In this document: positions 38,297 through 49,700 of the stretch, piece after piece
Numbering within the stretch: the stretch's first letter is position 1
How the letters are laid out: every line of letters starts with the position of its first letter
NCBI RefSeq assembly: GCF_017815535.1
Contig: NZ_CP072596.1
Location: 1-64,000 of the forward strand
Length of the DNA stretch: 64,000 nucleotides
Direction of reading: 5' to 3'
DNA from: Tessaracoccus sp. MC1865
Lineage (GTDB): Bacteria; Actinomycetota; Actinomycetes; Propionibacteriales; Propionibacteriaceae
Position numbers and translations under genes: made by a program
Notes under the pieces: model-generated
Databases searched by the model: none
The model's input: the letters and a program-made list of their open reading frames with translations, nothing else
Told to the model about the DNA's origin: nothing

Positions 38297-38767
38297 ATGG
38301 GGTACAGAATCGTGCTTGCGGCAGACCAGGCCGGGGTGGGTTACAAGGACGCCATCGCGGCCCTGCTCGCCACGGACGACCGGGTGGACGCGGTCATCGA
38401 CGTCGGCGTGAAGGCCGACACGGACCCGACCGCCTATCCGCACCTCGCCGTCGAGGGCGCACGCCTGATCGCGGCCGGGGAGGCGGACCGCGGGATCTTC
38501 GTGTGCGGCACAGGGATGGGCGTGGCGATCGCCGCCAACAAGGTGCCGGGGGTCAGGGCCAGCACCGCGCACGACTCCTACTCGGTTGAGCGTCTGGTGA
38601 AGTCCAACAACGGCCAGGTGCTGTGTCTCGGGGAGCGGGTCATCGGACGCGAGTTGGCGTTGAAGTTGGTGTCGGAGTTCCTCGGCCACGTCTTCGACCC
38701 GGAGTCGCCGTCCAACGAGAAGGTGCACGTCATCGAGGCCTATGAAGAGGAAGAGAAGGAGTCATGA
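38297..38767 (+). CDS. RpiB/LacAB-family sugar-phosphate isomerase
   Basis: This 156-residue protein starts at ATG 38297 after AGGAGGGG. It has the RpiB pattern: VLAADQAGVGYK at the N-terminus, IFVCGTGMGVAIAANK for phosphate and base-catalyst contacts, and the ERLVKSNNGQVLCLGERV segment. Members isomerise ribose-5-phosphate, allose-6-phosphate, or D-erythrulose-4-phosphate (DerI/EryI type). Directly following an erythrulose-kinase-like gene favours a tetrose-phosphate role. It overlaps the GH127 gene by 4 bp. Confidence 0.88.
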   Translation: MGYRIVLAADQAGVGYKDAIAALLATDDRVDAVIDVGVKADTDPTAYPHLAVEGARLIAAGEADRGIFVCGTGMGVAIAANKVPGVRASTAHDSYSVERLVKSNNGQVLCLGERVIGRELALKLVSEFLGHVFDPESPSNEKVHVIEAYEEEEKES

Positions 38768-40662
38768 CCGCGACGCACGACGTCCGGCGCGATTTCGGCC
38801 TGCCCATCGCGCCCAGCAGGGGCCGGTGGCGGCCGCTGGGGATCCGCGACGTCGACATCACGGGCGGATTCTGGGCTGAGCGTCAGTCGCTGAATGCCTC
38901 CACGTTGATCGCCCACGCCCATGACTGGATGGAGAAGGTGGGGTGGATCGCGAACTTCACCTGGGCGGTCGAGGGCACCCTGCCCGAGAAGCGCCGTGGC
39001 AGAGAGTTCTCGGATTCAGACGTCTACAAGCTGATGGAGGCCATGGCGTGGGAACACGGCCGCACCGGTTCAGCCGAGATGAATGACCGCTTCCAGTCCC
39101 TCGCCCAGCGGATCCTCCCCGTTCAGGAGGAGGACGGCTATCTCAACACGAAGTTCGGCCGGCCTGGCCAGGAGCCGCGGTACAGCGACTTCGAATGGGG
39201 GCACGAGCTTTACTGCTTCGGGCACCTCATCCAGGCCGCCGTCGCCCGGGCGAGGACGTTCGGCCGGGACGGCTTCGTCGAGATGGCCATCCGCGCCGCA
39301 GACCACGTCTGCCGGGAGTTCGGTGAAGACGGCAGGGACGCGATCCCGGGGCATCCCGAGATCGAGGTCGCGTTGGTGGAGTTGGGCCGGCTGCTGGGCG
39401 ACGACCGGTACCTGCGGCAGGCCGCACTCTTCGTGGAGCGACGCGGGCATGGTCGTCTGGCCGACATCGAGTTGGGGCGCAGCTACTACCAGGACGACGT
39501 GCCGGTGCGTGAGGCCACCGTCGCCAGGGGGCACGCCGTGCGGGCGATGTACCTCGCCGCGGGCGCGGTGGACGCTGCCGTGGAACTCGACGACGTGGAA
39601 CTCCTCGAGGCCGTCAAGCTGCAGGTGGTCAACACCATCGCCCGGCGCACCTATGCCACCGGTGGCATGGGTTCGCGCCACACGGGCGAGGCGTTCGGCG
39701 AGGACTTCGAGCTGCCGCCGGACCGGTCCTACTCCGAGACCTGCGCGGGCGTCGCCGCGATGATGGTCAGCCAACGGCTGCTATTGGCCACGGGTGAAGC
39801 ACGGTTCGCCGACCTGATCGAGCGCATCCTCTACAACATCCTCGCCACCTCCACGGCCGAGGACGGGCACAGCTACTTCTATGCGAACACGCTCTACCGG
39901 CGCTCGCCCGGGTCGCCGCCGGAGGTGGACGTCCCCAGCCCCCGGGCAGATTCGTCCCTTCGCGCTCCCTGGTACGACGTGTCCTGCTGCCCCACCAACG
40001 TCTCGCGCACGCTCGCTTCGCTCGGCTCCATGGTGGCGACGACGGACGACGGTGGGGTCCAGATCCACCAGTACCTGCCGGCCCAGATCCGGGCCGTCGT
40101 CGACGGCGAACCGGCCGAGCTCGAGATGTCGACTCGCTATCCGGAGGACGGCGTCGTCCGGGTGGCCGTCCGCCGGGCTCCGAGCTCCGGGCTGCGGGTC
40201 GAGTTGCGGGTTCCCGAGTGGGCCGGCGAGGCGTCCCTGGACGTCGGCTCCGGTCCTCGGTCCGTCGGGCCGGGCTACGCGGTGGTCGAAGCGGCGCGGC
40301 CCGGCGACGAGATCGTCCTCACCCTGCCGATGCAGGCGAGGTGGGTCTTCCCGGATCCCCGGATCGACACGATCACCCACCAGGTCGCCGTCGCCAAGGG
40401 CCCGAGGATCTTCGCGCTCGAATCCACGGACCTCGGCGCCGAGGTGGCCCGGGCCCAGGTGGATGTCAGCGCCGGGATCGTCGACGGGGCGGAACCGTCC
40501 GTCACCATTCGGCTCACCGAACCGGCCCACGCAGAGTGGCCCTACGGGGAGGCGCCCCAGGAGGCTGCCGGGGAGCTGCGGCAGACCGTGCTGATCCCCT
40601 ACCACCGGTGGGGCAACAGGGGACCCGCAACGATGAGGGTCTGGCTGCCCCGGGCGGAGTAG
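38764..40662 (+). CDS. Beta-L-arabinofuranosidase, GH127
   Basis: This 632-residue protein of the GH127 (former DUF1680) family has an (alpha/alpha)6 barrel followed by beta-sandwich domains. The zinc site expected from HypBA1 is present: Glu325 and Cys327 (in SETCAG) and the Cys408-Cys409 pair (in VSCCPTN), of which the first is the nucleophile in the known mechanism. There is no signal peptide. It releases beta-linked L-arabinofuranose from imported oligosaccharides. It is the last gene of the six-gene operon and is followed by a strong hairpin. Confidence 0.93.
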   Translation: MTATHDVRRDFGLPIAPSRGRWRPLGIRDVDITGGFWAERQSLNASTLIAHAHDWMEKVGWIANFTWAVEGTLPEKRRGREFSDSDVYKLMEAMAWEHGRTGSAEMNDRFQSLAQRILPVQEEDGYLNTKFGRPGQEPRYSDFEWGHELYCFGHLIQAAVARARTFGRDGFVEMAIRAADHVCREFGEDGRDAIPGHPEIEVALVELGRLLGDDRYLRQAALFVERRGHGRLADIELGRSYYQDDVPVREATVARGHAVRAMYLAAGAVDAAVELDDVELLEAVKLQVVNTIARRTYATGGMGSRHTGEAFGEDFELPPDRSYSETCAGVAAMMVSQRLLLATGEARFADLIERILYNILATSTAEDGHSYFYANTLYRRSPGSPPEVDVPSPRADSSLRAPWYDVSCCPTNVSRTLASLGSMVATTDDGGVQIHQYLPAQIRAVVDGEPAELEMSTRYPEDGVVRVAVRRAPSSGLRVELRVPEWAGEASLDVGSGPRSVGPGYAVVEAARPGDEIVLTLPMQARWVFPDPRIDTITHQVAVAKGPRIFALESTDLGAEVARAQVDVSAGIVDGAEPSVTIRLTEPAHAEWPYGEAPQEAAGELRQTVLIPYHRWGNRGPATMRVWLPRAE

Positions 40663-40703
40663 CGCCCTGCCGGTTCTGGTCCAGCCGGGTTGAGGCCCGA
40701 ACG

Positions 40704-40737
40704 ACGCATCCCCACCGCGGTTGCGGTGGGGATGCGT
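40704..40737. terminator. Bidirectional terminator between GH127 and the giant gene
   Basis: ACGCATCCCCACCGC-GGTT-GCGGTGGGGATGCGT is a perfect 15-bp hairpin in the 104-bp gap between convergent genes. Confidence 0.9.
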
Positions 40738-40766
40738 GTGTCCGGTCCGGGCAGGCCGGAGATTGG

Positions 40767-43700
40767 TTACCGGATGGCGGGGGAGCCGAACAACACGATG
40801 TTGTTGAACACCCACGCGTTGTCCTGGCTGAACCGGTAACCACCCGAAGCCCGCGGTGTGGCGGTGTAGACCGTCACCAGGGCGTACGAGCGGCAGCCGT
40901 TGCGGCCGGTGTTCGCCGTGTCACACTCGGTCCTCCAACGCCGTCCGTCCGTGGCCGTCCAGCTGCCCGTGTTCGCCAGCGGGTTGGCGCCCCAAGCCTC
41001 GCGGGTCATGAACGGCAGGTACGTCAGGTTGTTGAACGCCCAGCCGTTGGTGCGGATGAACTTGCCGTCCTTCATCACCACGACAGTGGCCCAGATATCC
41101 GTGCGGCAACGCTCGGTCTGCGAGTAGACCTCGCAGATGGTGTTCCACTCACGCCCGTTGAGCTTGTGCAGGCCCGGCATCGTGTACGGGGCCGTGCGCT
41201 GGAACTTCGCGGGGGCGGCGACGGTGGCCGTCGTCACCTGGACGACGCCCGAGGTGGAGCCGATGAACGACGATGAACTCGGCGTGAACACAGCGCTGAA
41301 GCTGTAGGTCGTGCCGTGGTTCAGGCCCGTCGCGTTGAATGTCGCGATGCCGTGCTCAACCTGCACCGGTGCACCGATGGTGCCGTTACCGCGTCGGAAC
41401 TGGACGGTGCCCACTGCATCGTCAGGCAGCACCGTGGCGGTCAACAGCACCGAGTTCTGCGTCGGTGTGCTGGCAACCAGCTTGGTGGTCGTCTCGCGGG
41501 CACGCGAGTCGACGAAGGTGTGGGTCCACGAGGTGGTGACACCGTCGGCGATGACGTAGCCGGGCAAGGCCTCGGCGGTGATGGTGACCTCGCCGGCGGT
41601 CTGGTTGTGAGTCCCGGCGGCCGTCACGACGCCGTCGACCAGGAAGCGGACTCCGGTGACGCTCGGGATCGTGATGGTGCCGCCGTTGGTACCCGCGACA
41701 TCTGCGAAGGTCGGCGCGGTGACCTCAGTGACCACGATCGGTGCCGGGGCATCCGTGGTGACCTGGACCGTGTTGGAGGTCGAGGCGGTGAACAGTGCCG
41801 GGTTGGTGGGTGTGAACACGGCGGTGAAGGTGTAGCCGGTGCTCGGGGTGAGTCCGGAGACGGTGTAGCTGGCCGTGCCATTGACGAGGGTGACCGGCGA
41901 TCCGATGTCGGTGGTCCCGTTCCTGAATTGGACGGTGCCGACTGCGGTGTTGGGTGTGACGGTGGCGGTCAGGGTGGCGCTGTTGTGAGTGATGTTGCTC
42001 GCTGCCAGCGTGGTGGTGGTGGTGACTGCGGGTGCAGCCGTGGTGGTGACCGGAACCTGGTTGGAGGTGGAGGTCGTGAACAGGGCCGCGTTGGTGGGTG
42101 TGAACACGGCGGTGAACGTGTACCCGGTTTCGGGGGTGAGCCCGGCCGCCAGGTAGCTGGCGGTGCCGTTGGTGACGGTCACCGGTGTCCCGAGCTCGGT
42201 GGTGCCGTTCATGAATTGGACGGTGCCGACGGCACCGGTGGGTGTCACGGTGGCGGTGAGCTCGACGCTGTTGTGGGTCGGGGTGCCGGCTGTGAGTGTC
42301 GTGGTGGTGGTGACTGCGGGTGCAGCCGTGGTGGTGACCTGGACGGCGTTTGAGGTGGAGGTCGTGAACAGGGCCGGATTGGTGGGTGTGAACACGGCGG
42401 TGAAGGTGTACCCGGTTTCGGGTGTGAGTCCGGTGGCCTGATAGGTGGCGACTCCGTCAACCACGGTGACCGCGCTGCCGATGTTGGCCCCGTCCTTCGT
42501 GAACTGGACTGTGCCTGCAGCGGTGTCGGGCGCAACGGTTGCTGTGAGCGTGGCGCTGTTGAACGTCACGTTGCTTGCCGCGAGCGCGGTTGAGGTGGCG
42601 CCAGCCGGCACCGCCTTGGTCGTCACCTGGACCCCGCTGGAGGTGGAGGTGGTGAACAACAGCGGGTTCGTCGGAAGGAAGACCGCAGTGAAGGTGTAGC
42701 CCGTTTCAGGGTTCAGTCCGGTGGCGGTGTAGCTGGCGGTGCCGTTGGTGACGGTGACCGGTGTCCCGAGCTCGGTGGTGCCGTTCATGAATTGGACGGT
42801 GCCGGCCGCGCCGGTGGGTGCGACGTTGGCGGTGAGCTCGACGCTGTTGTGGGTGGGAGTGCCAGCCGTCAGAGTGGTGCTCGTTTCCGTTGCCGGTGCC
42901 GGGTCAGTCGTGACCTGGAGCGGGGCGGATGTCGACGCGGCGAACTGCAATGGGCTCGTCGGCGTGAACACCGCAGTGAAGGTGTATTGCGTATCTGGCG
43001 CCAATCCTGTGACCAGCAGCGAAGCCTCGCCGTTGACCAAGGCCGTGACCGTGCCGATCGGCTCCCCGTTCATCGCGAACTGGACCGTGCCGGCGGCGTT
43101 GGCGGGTGCGACGGCGGCCGTCAGCGTGAGGCTGTTGTGCGTCAGCAGACTCGCGGTCACGGTTGTTGTGGTGGACGTCGGCGGCGCGACCGTCGTGGTG
43201 ACCTGAACCTCATTGGAGGTGGAGGTCGTGAACAGGGCCGCGTTGGTGGGTGTGAACACGGCGGTGAAGGTGTACCCGGTTTCGGGGGTGAGCCCGGCCG
43301 CCAGGTAGCTGGCGGTGCCGTCGACCACGGTGATGGCGCTGCCGATGTTGGTGCCGTCGCGCTTGAACTGGACGGTTCCGACGGCGTTGTTCGGGGTCAC
43401 GGTGGCGGTGAGGGCGGCGCTGTTGTGAGTGATGTTGCTCGCTGCCAGCGTGGTGGTGGTGGTGACTGCGGGTGCAGCCGTGGTGGTGACCTGGACGGCG
43501 TTTGAGGTGGAGGTCGTGAACAGGGCCGGGTTCGTCGGGGTGAACACGGCGGTGAAGGTGTACCCGGTTTCCGGGTTGAGTCCGGTTGCGTTGTAGGTGG
43601 CGGTGCCGTTGGTGACGGTGACCGGTGTCCCGAGCTCGGTGGTGCCGTTCATGAACTGGACGGTGCCGGCCGCGCCGGTGGGTGCGACGTTGGCGGTGAG

Positions 43701-46700
43701 CTCGACGCTGTTGTGGGTCGGGGTGCCGGCTGTGAGCGTCGTGGTGGTGGTGACTGCGGGTGCGGCCGTGGTGGTGACCTGAACCGCGTTTGATGTGGAG
43801 GTCGTGAACAGTGCCGGGTTCGTCGGGGTGAACACGGCGGTGAAGGTGTACCCGGTTTCCGGGGTCAGGCCGGTGGCGGTGTAGCTGGCGGTGCCGTTGG
43901 TGACGGTCACCGGTGTCCCGAGCTCGGTGGTGCCGTTCATGAACTGGACGGTGCCGGCCGCGCCGGTGGGTGCGACGTTGGCCGTCAGGGTGACGCTGTT
44001 GTGGGTCAAGGCGCTGGCGGCCAGCGTCGTGGTGGTGGCCGTTGCCGGCGGGACTTCGGTGTACGGCAGGTTGACCGAGCGCAGCACGGGGGTTGCGTTC
44101 ACGTCGGTGGTGCCCAGGGTGGCGCGGTACTGCAGGTAGCGGCCGGTCAGGCCGACGGCGGCGCCGTCGGAGATGGGCGCGTACTGCGTCCAGGTCGCGT
44201 CAGGCGTTGCGGTGTTGCCGGAGCGGATCTCGAGGTTCAACGAGGTGCCGAGGGGCAGGGTCGCGTCGTAGTCGAGGGTGCCCCACTCCGCGGGGCCACC
44301 CGCGTCATGGATGCGGGACTCGAAGACGCCGTTGGTGACGTACGGCGGCCACATCGTGAGCGAGTCCACGACGACGGTCGCTCCGCCGGTGTTGTAGTCG
44401 CTCGCCAGCGGACGCATGGCGTCCGTGATGGCGACATCCTGGGTGTGGACGACGGCGCCGTCGATCCAGAAGATGACCTGGCCCGCCAGCCAGTCGATGC
44501 GGTAGGTGTGCTCGCTGCCGATCAGGGACCCGGTAAGGGCCGTGTTCACGGCCGTGCCGTTGTTGTTCGTACGTGCGTACAGGGTGTTCGTGCTCTGGTT
44601 GGTGCTGAAGATCGCCCACCGGGCGACGTCGTTCATGTCGACGCCGAAACCGACGTGCTGGAAGCCAGCGGCGCCGAAGGTGGCGACGAATTCGATGGAC
44701 CTTCCCGGTCCGTACATGGCGTCAGGGGTGCCGTAGGCGAGGAGCGCACCGTCGACGGTGGCGACACCGCCGGCGACGGTGGCCGTGCCCCCGGTCCAAG
44801 GCGTGGTGTTCCAGCCCGTGGGCACAGTGGTCCCGGAGAAGCCCTCCACCAACGCCGGCGCGAGGGTGACTTCACCGCCGGACTGGTTCGTGACAACGGT
44901 TCCGACGTGGGTGCCCGCGGTGAAGTGGGCGACCGTGGTGTCGGTGGCCATGGTGGGCGCCGCGGCGGTGGTCACCTGGAGAGGTGCCGATGTCGAGGCG
45001 GTGAACAGCGCCGCGTTCGCCGGCGTGAAGGTGGCCGTGAACGTGTGGTTGGTCGACGGCGCGAGGCCGGTGGCCGTGTAGCTTGCGCTGCCATTGACCA
45101 CCGTCACCGGTGCGCCGATGTTGGTGGCACCGTTCTTGAACTGGACGGTGCCGGCGGCATCGTTCGGTGTGACCGTGGCGGTCAGTTCCACGCTGTTGTC
45201 GGTGGGAGTGCCCGCCGCGAGCGTGGTGGTGGTGGTCGTGGCCGTCGCACCTTCTGTGTACTGCAGGTTGACCGAGCGCAGCACGGGGGTTGCGTTCACG
45301 TCGGTGGTGCCCATGGTGGCGCGGTACTGGAGGTAGCGTCCGGCCTGGGCCACGACGGCGCCGTCGGCCACAGGCGCGTACTGCGTCCAGGTGCCATCAG
45401 GGGTTGCGGTGTTGCCGGTGCGGACCTCGAGGTTGAGCGAGGTGCCGAGCGGCAGGGTGGCGTCGTAGTCCAAGGTGCCCCACGTCGCCACTGCTGCGGC
45501 GTCGTGGACGCGCGACTCGAAGACGCCGCTGGTGGCGTACGGCGGCCACATGGTGGCGGAGTCCAGCATCAGAGCCGGTCCGCCCACGTTGAGGTCACTG
45601 GCCACTGGACGCATGCTGTCGGTGATGGCGACGTTCTCCGTATGCACGATGACGCCGTCGACCCAGAAGACGACCTGGCCCGCCAGCCAGTCGATGCGGT
45701 AGGTGTGTTCGCTGCCGATGAGAGACCCGGTGAGTTGGGTGTTCACGGCCGTGCCGTTGTTGTTGGTGCGTGCGAAGAGGGCGTTCGTGCTCTGGTTGGT
45801 GCTGAAGATCGCCCACCGGGCGACATCGTTCATGTCGACACCGAAACCGACGTGCTGGAATCTGTCCGCGCCGAAGGTGGCGACGAACTCGACGGCCCGG
45901 CCCGGCCCGTACATCGCAGCAGTCGTGCCGTACCCCAGCATCGCCCCGTCGACGGTGGCGATTCCGGTGCCGACAGTGGTGCCGCCGCCGGCGCCCCAGG
46001 CGGTGGAGTTCCAGCCGGTGGGCACAGTGGTGCCTGAGAAGCCCTCATCCAGCGCCGGGGCGAGGGTGACCTCGCCGCCGGCCTGGTTGGTGACGACTGT
46101 TCCGACGTGGGTGCCCGCGGTGAAGTGCGCGACCGTGTCGTCGGTGGCCATGGTGCCCGGTGTCTGGAACGACAGGGGGGCGGAGGCCGTCGCCGGGAAG
46201 GTTGCGCTGTTGGAGGCGGCGTCGGCCGAGACGACGCGGTAGTAGTACGTGGTCGACGGTTCGAGGCCCTGAAGCGTGATGGCATGGGCGGTCACCAGCG
46301 AGCTGGATTCGGCGACCTGGTTCAGCGAGGCCGCGGAGGTGCCGTAAAGCACCCGCGTGGTGGCCGGCTCGTCGGTGGCCCACGTGATCTCTGCCGTGCC
46401 GTTGGTGGCTGGGGCGGCCGCGACGTCGGTGATCACCGGTGCCGTGGTGTCCTCACCGTAGGAAGCTACGTAGGAGCCTGCGGCAGCCGGGAAGAAGGCA
46501 TACCGCACGCCCTTGATGGTCTGCTCTGTGGTCTGTACGGGCTGACCGGCCATCGTCAGGGCCTCTAGGGTGCCCTGGGCGCCCTTCACCGGGAGCATGG
46601 CACGGAGGCCGTTGGCCCCCGAGGCCACGTCGATGGTGAACGAGAGTTGGCCGGAGGCGAACGCGAGGTTCGTGAACGACGAGGCGTTCCTCCCGTCGGT

Positions 46701-49700
46701 CCACGTCAGCAGCTGCTGGGCGGTGATGACGGGCACACCGCGGGTCTTGGCCGCGGCAACGATGTTGGCGTTGATCGGTTCGCTGGAGCCGTCGCTGTGG
46801 ATGTTCGCCACGAAGGCTCCGTAGTACCCTTCGGCGCCCAGTGCGCGGTCCATGAGCGTCTCCGCGGTGTACGGGTACGACTGGCCGGACTCGTCGGTCA
46901 TCTGGGTGGTGGCCTGGTAGACGTCGATCAGCTGGCCGTCGGCGTCGGCGAATCGCTGGGCGAAACCGGAACCGGTGAACATGCCGGGGGTGTTGGCAAC
47001 CCACTCGGGTGGCCAGAAGTAATAGTTGGTGTCGAGGTTGACTCCGGTCTTCAGGAGTTCCTCCGGCACGTCGGTCCAGCCGATCCATGCGATGCAGTGG
47101 TTCCTGCTGGTGTTGGGCGGGATGAGGCCCGGGTAGGTGTTGGCGAGGGCGGCGTTCTGGGTGGCCAGGATGGAGGCGTACTGAGCTGCGCTCGGGCTGG
47201 TGCAGTCGGTGTTGGGGTGCAACGCTATCTCGAAGCCCATGGCCTGGTAGGCGAGCGCCTGAGCCTGCGTCATGTGGTTGTTGCCGGGGTAGATGTAGGC
47301 GGTGGAGCGGATGCACTCCCAGTCGCCCACGGAGCAATTGGGCGTCGATGCGGCGATCTCCTGATCGAAGCGGCCGTCGACGCTGCCACCGTTGTGGTTG
47401 TCAGACGTCATGACGATGGCGGCCTTCTCGTCCCGCGGCAGGTACCAGAGTCGGGGAAGCGGCATCGCGTCAGCCGTCGCTGAGGTGATGAGGTTGGCCA
47501 GCAGGCGCTGTTGTTCGTCGGCCTGCGGCACCGCGACGCGGCTGAGGTCCACCCAGTCCGGTTCAGCGCCACCGTAGAAGAGGTCGTTGCTGCGGTTGGG
47601 GCCGGCCTGGCCGTCGCGGTTCTGGTTGATCCATGCCGGGTTGCCCTGGCGGGTCAGCACCACGGATTCGGCCAGGTCGAAGGTGAACGCGGAGGCGGAG
47701 CCGCCCAGGGCCCCCACCGTCCGCATGGTCACGGCGGGATTCGAGGTGGGCGCGGTGGCGGAGCTGTACAGGCCCGCGACGACACGGGTGCCGGCCGCAG
47801 CGGTGTACCGGTCGGCGGTGCCGTGGAACTGCATGGTCATGCCGGCGATGCCGGCGCCAGGCGAGGACGACGTGTCGACCTGCAGGTAGGCGTTGGCCAG
47901 CGTGCCCACTGCGGGAACCAGGCCGAGCAGCGGTGCCAGGGCGGGGTCGGGCCGCATGGCGACAAGGTCGCCTCCTGCGTTGACCCAGGCGGTGATGGCG
48001 TCGACTTCGGTCGTGGTGAGGGAGGTCTCGCCCAGCACCAGAGTCTGGTAGTCGGCGAGGCCCGCGGCGGTGAGGCTGGCGCGGGATCCGACGGCGAAGA
48101 GGTTGAGGCCCTCAGCGCGCATGATCTCTGCGAGGTAGGTGCCGTGCGATCCGGTCCCCGTGACCACCAGGACGGGCCCGCCAGGGCCGGTGTTCGGGTC
48201 CGGGCGGTCTGCGGGCGGGGTGAACGTGGTGAAGTTCCAGGTGACGTCTGCGGCGAGGTCGTTGCCGGCCAGGTCCTGGATGCCGGTGGCGCCGCCCCGC
48301 ACGGTGACGCTGTAGGTGGTTCCGGCGGTCAGCGACTCCGTGGGGTTCAGCACCACGGCGCGCGAAGCCTCGTTCCAGGTCACGGCGGCGGGGACGGTGA
48401 CGTTGCCCGGGCCGCGCAGCAGCACCGTGGCGGTGGTGACCGACGCGGGGTCGAGCCGCTCGCTGAAGCCGACGGTGACGTTGGCGCCCAGCGAGACGTC
48501 TGTCGCGCCAACCCCGGGGGAACGGGAGATGACGGTGGGCGCGGTGACGTCCGGGCCGACGACGGCGGTCGCGGCGAACCACACGTCGACCAGGTAGTTC
48601 GAGCTCCCGAACGTCTGGGTCGGGAAGCCTCCGGGGCCATACAGGTAGACGCCGTTGGCGCCGTCGGTGCCATCGGCCAGTGCGGTCAGCGGCGCGCTGG
48701 AGATCGCCGTCGTGAACGGCACTCCGGTCGCGTAGTTGCCGTTGGGGGCGTGATACGAGGCGACATAGGTGGTGTTGGCCGTGATCGGGACAGGGTTGTC
48801 GAAGTACGCCTGCTGCCAGCCGGTGGCTGTCTCGCCGGCGAAGGTCACGGTGGCGAGCGGTACGCCCGCACTTGTCCACAGCGTGCCGACGTGGGTGCCG
48901 GTGTTGCCGGTGGTCTTGTAGAAGCGGAGGCCGGTGATGTACCCGTCGATGTCCGAACGGAACTTCATGCCGAGCTCTGTGGCTGCTGCATCGTTCTCCT
49001 GGGTGCCGGTGACGGCGGTCCCGAAGATCGAGCACGGGCTGACCTGGTCGCACACCTGGTCGGCGGTGCCGAAGGTGCGGGACGCGACGACGCCCAGGTT
49101 GGCGGAGTCGTCCACGGCGCGTGCCCGGATGGTGATGTTGCCGGCAGTGGGCTTGTTGAAGGAGTACTGCCAGGTGGTGGTGCCGGTGGCGCGGTTCCAG
49201 GTGGCGCCGCCGTCGACGGAGATCTCCACGGCCGCGACGACACCGCCGGTGTCGGCAGCGGTGCCGGTGACGTTCACCGTGCCGCCGGGCAGGTCGGCGC
49301 CCTCAGCGGGCGTGGTGATGGTGACCGTCGGACCGGTGGCGTCCGTCGAGGCGGTGGGCATGACGAGCCCGCTCTGGAGCGAGGTGGGTAGGGCGCCCAT
49401 GTCGGCGAGCAGGTTGGCCGTGGCCTGCTGCTGCGTTGCGTTCTCGGTTGCCTGCGGCGTCGACGTGCTGGAGTCGAGACCCCATGGCCACTGGACGGTG
49501 CCGGCGCCGAAGACGAGCGCGCCCGAGTCGGCGCGATAGAGGCTCATGTTGTGGAACTCGCCGTTGATCTGGGTCGACGACAGCAGGATCCGGCCGTCGG
49601 GGTAGTACTGGTTGAACTCGGCCTGTTCAGGGTCCCACTCGTAACCGACGGTGCCCGGTGCAAGGGTGGCCTCGGCGTTGCCGGTGAGGCTCGCCACAGC

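Noticed and set aside
41760-44050. Regular repeats as a possible CRISPR array
   Set aside because: The period is about 286 bp, the repeats are coding Ig-like domains in frame with no unique spacers, and no cas genes are present.
41316-49391. Long plus-strand open frames (345, 678 and 626 codons) opposite the giant gene
   Set aside because: They are antisense shadows caused by high-GC codon use and repeats. They are Gly/Arg/Val/Asp-rich, lack domains and signals, and overlap a well-supported secreted protein completely.
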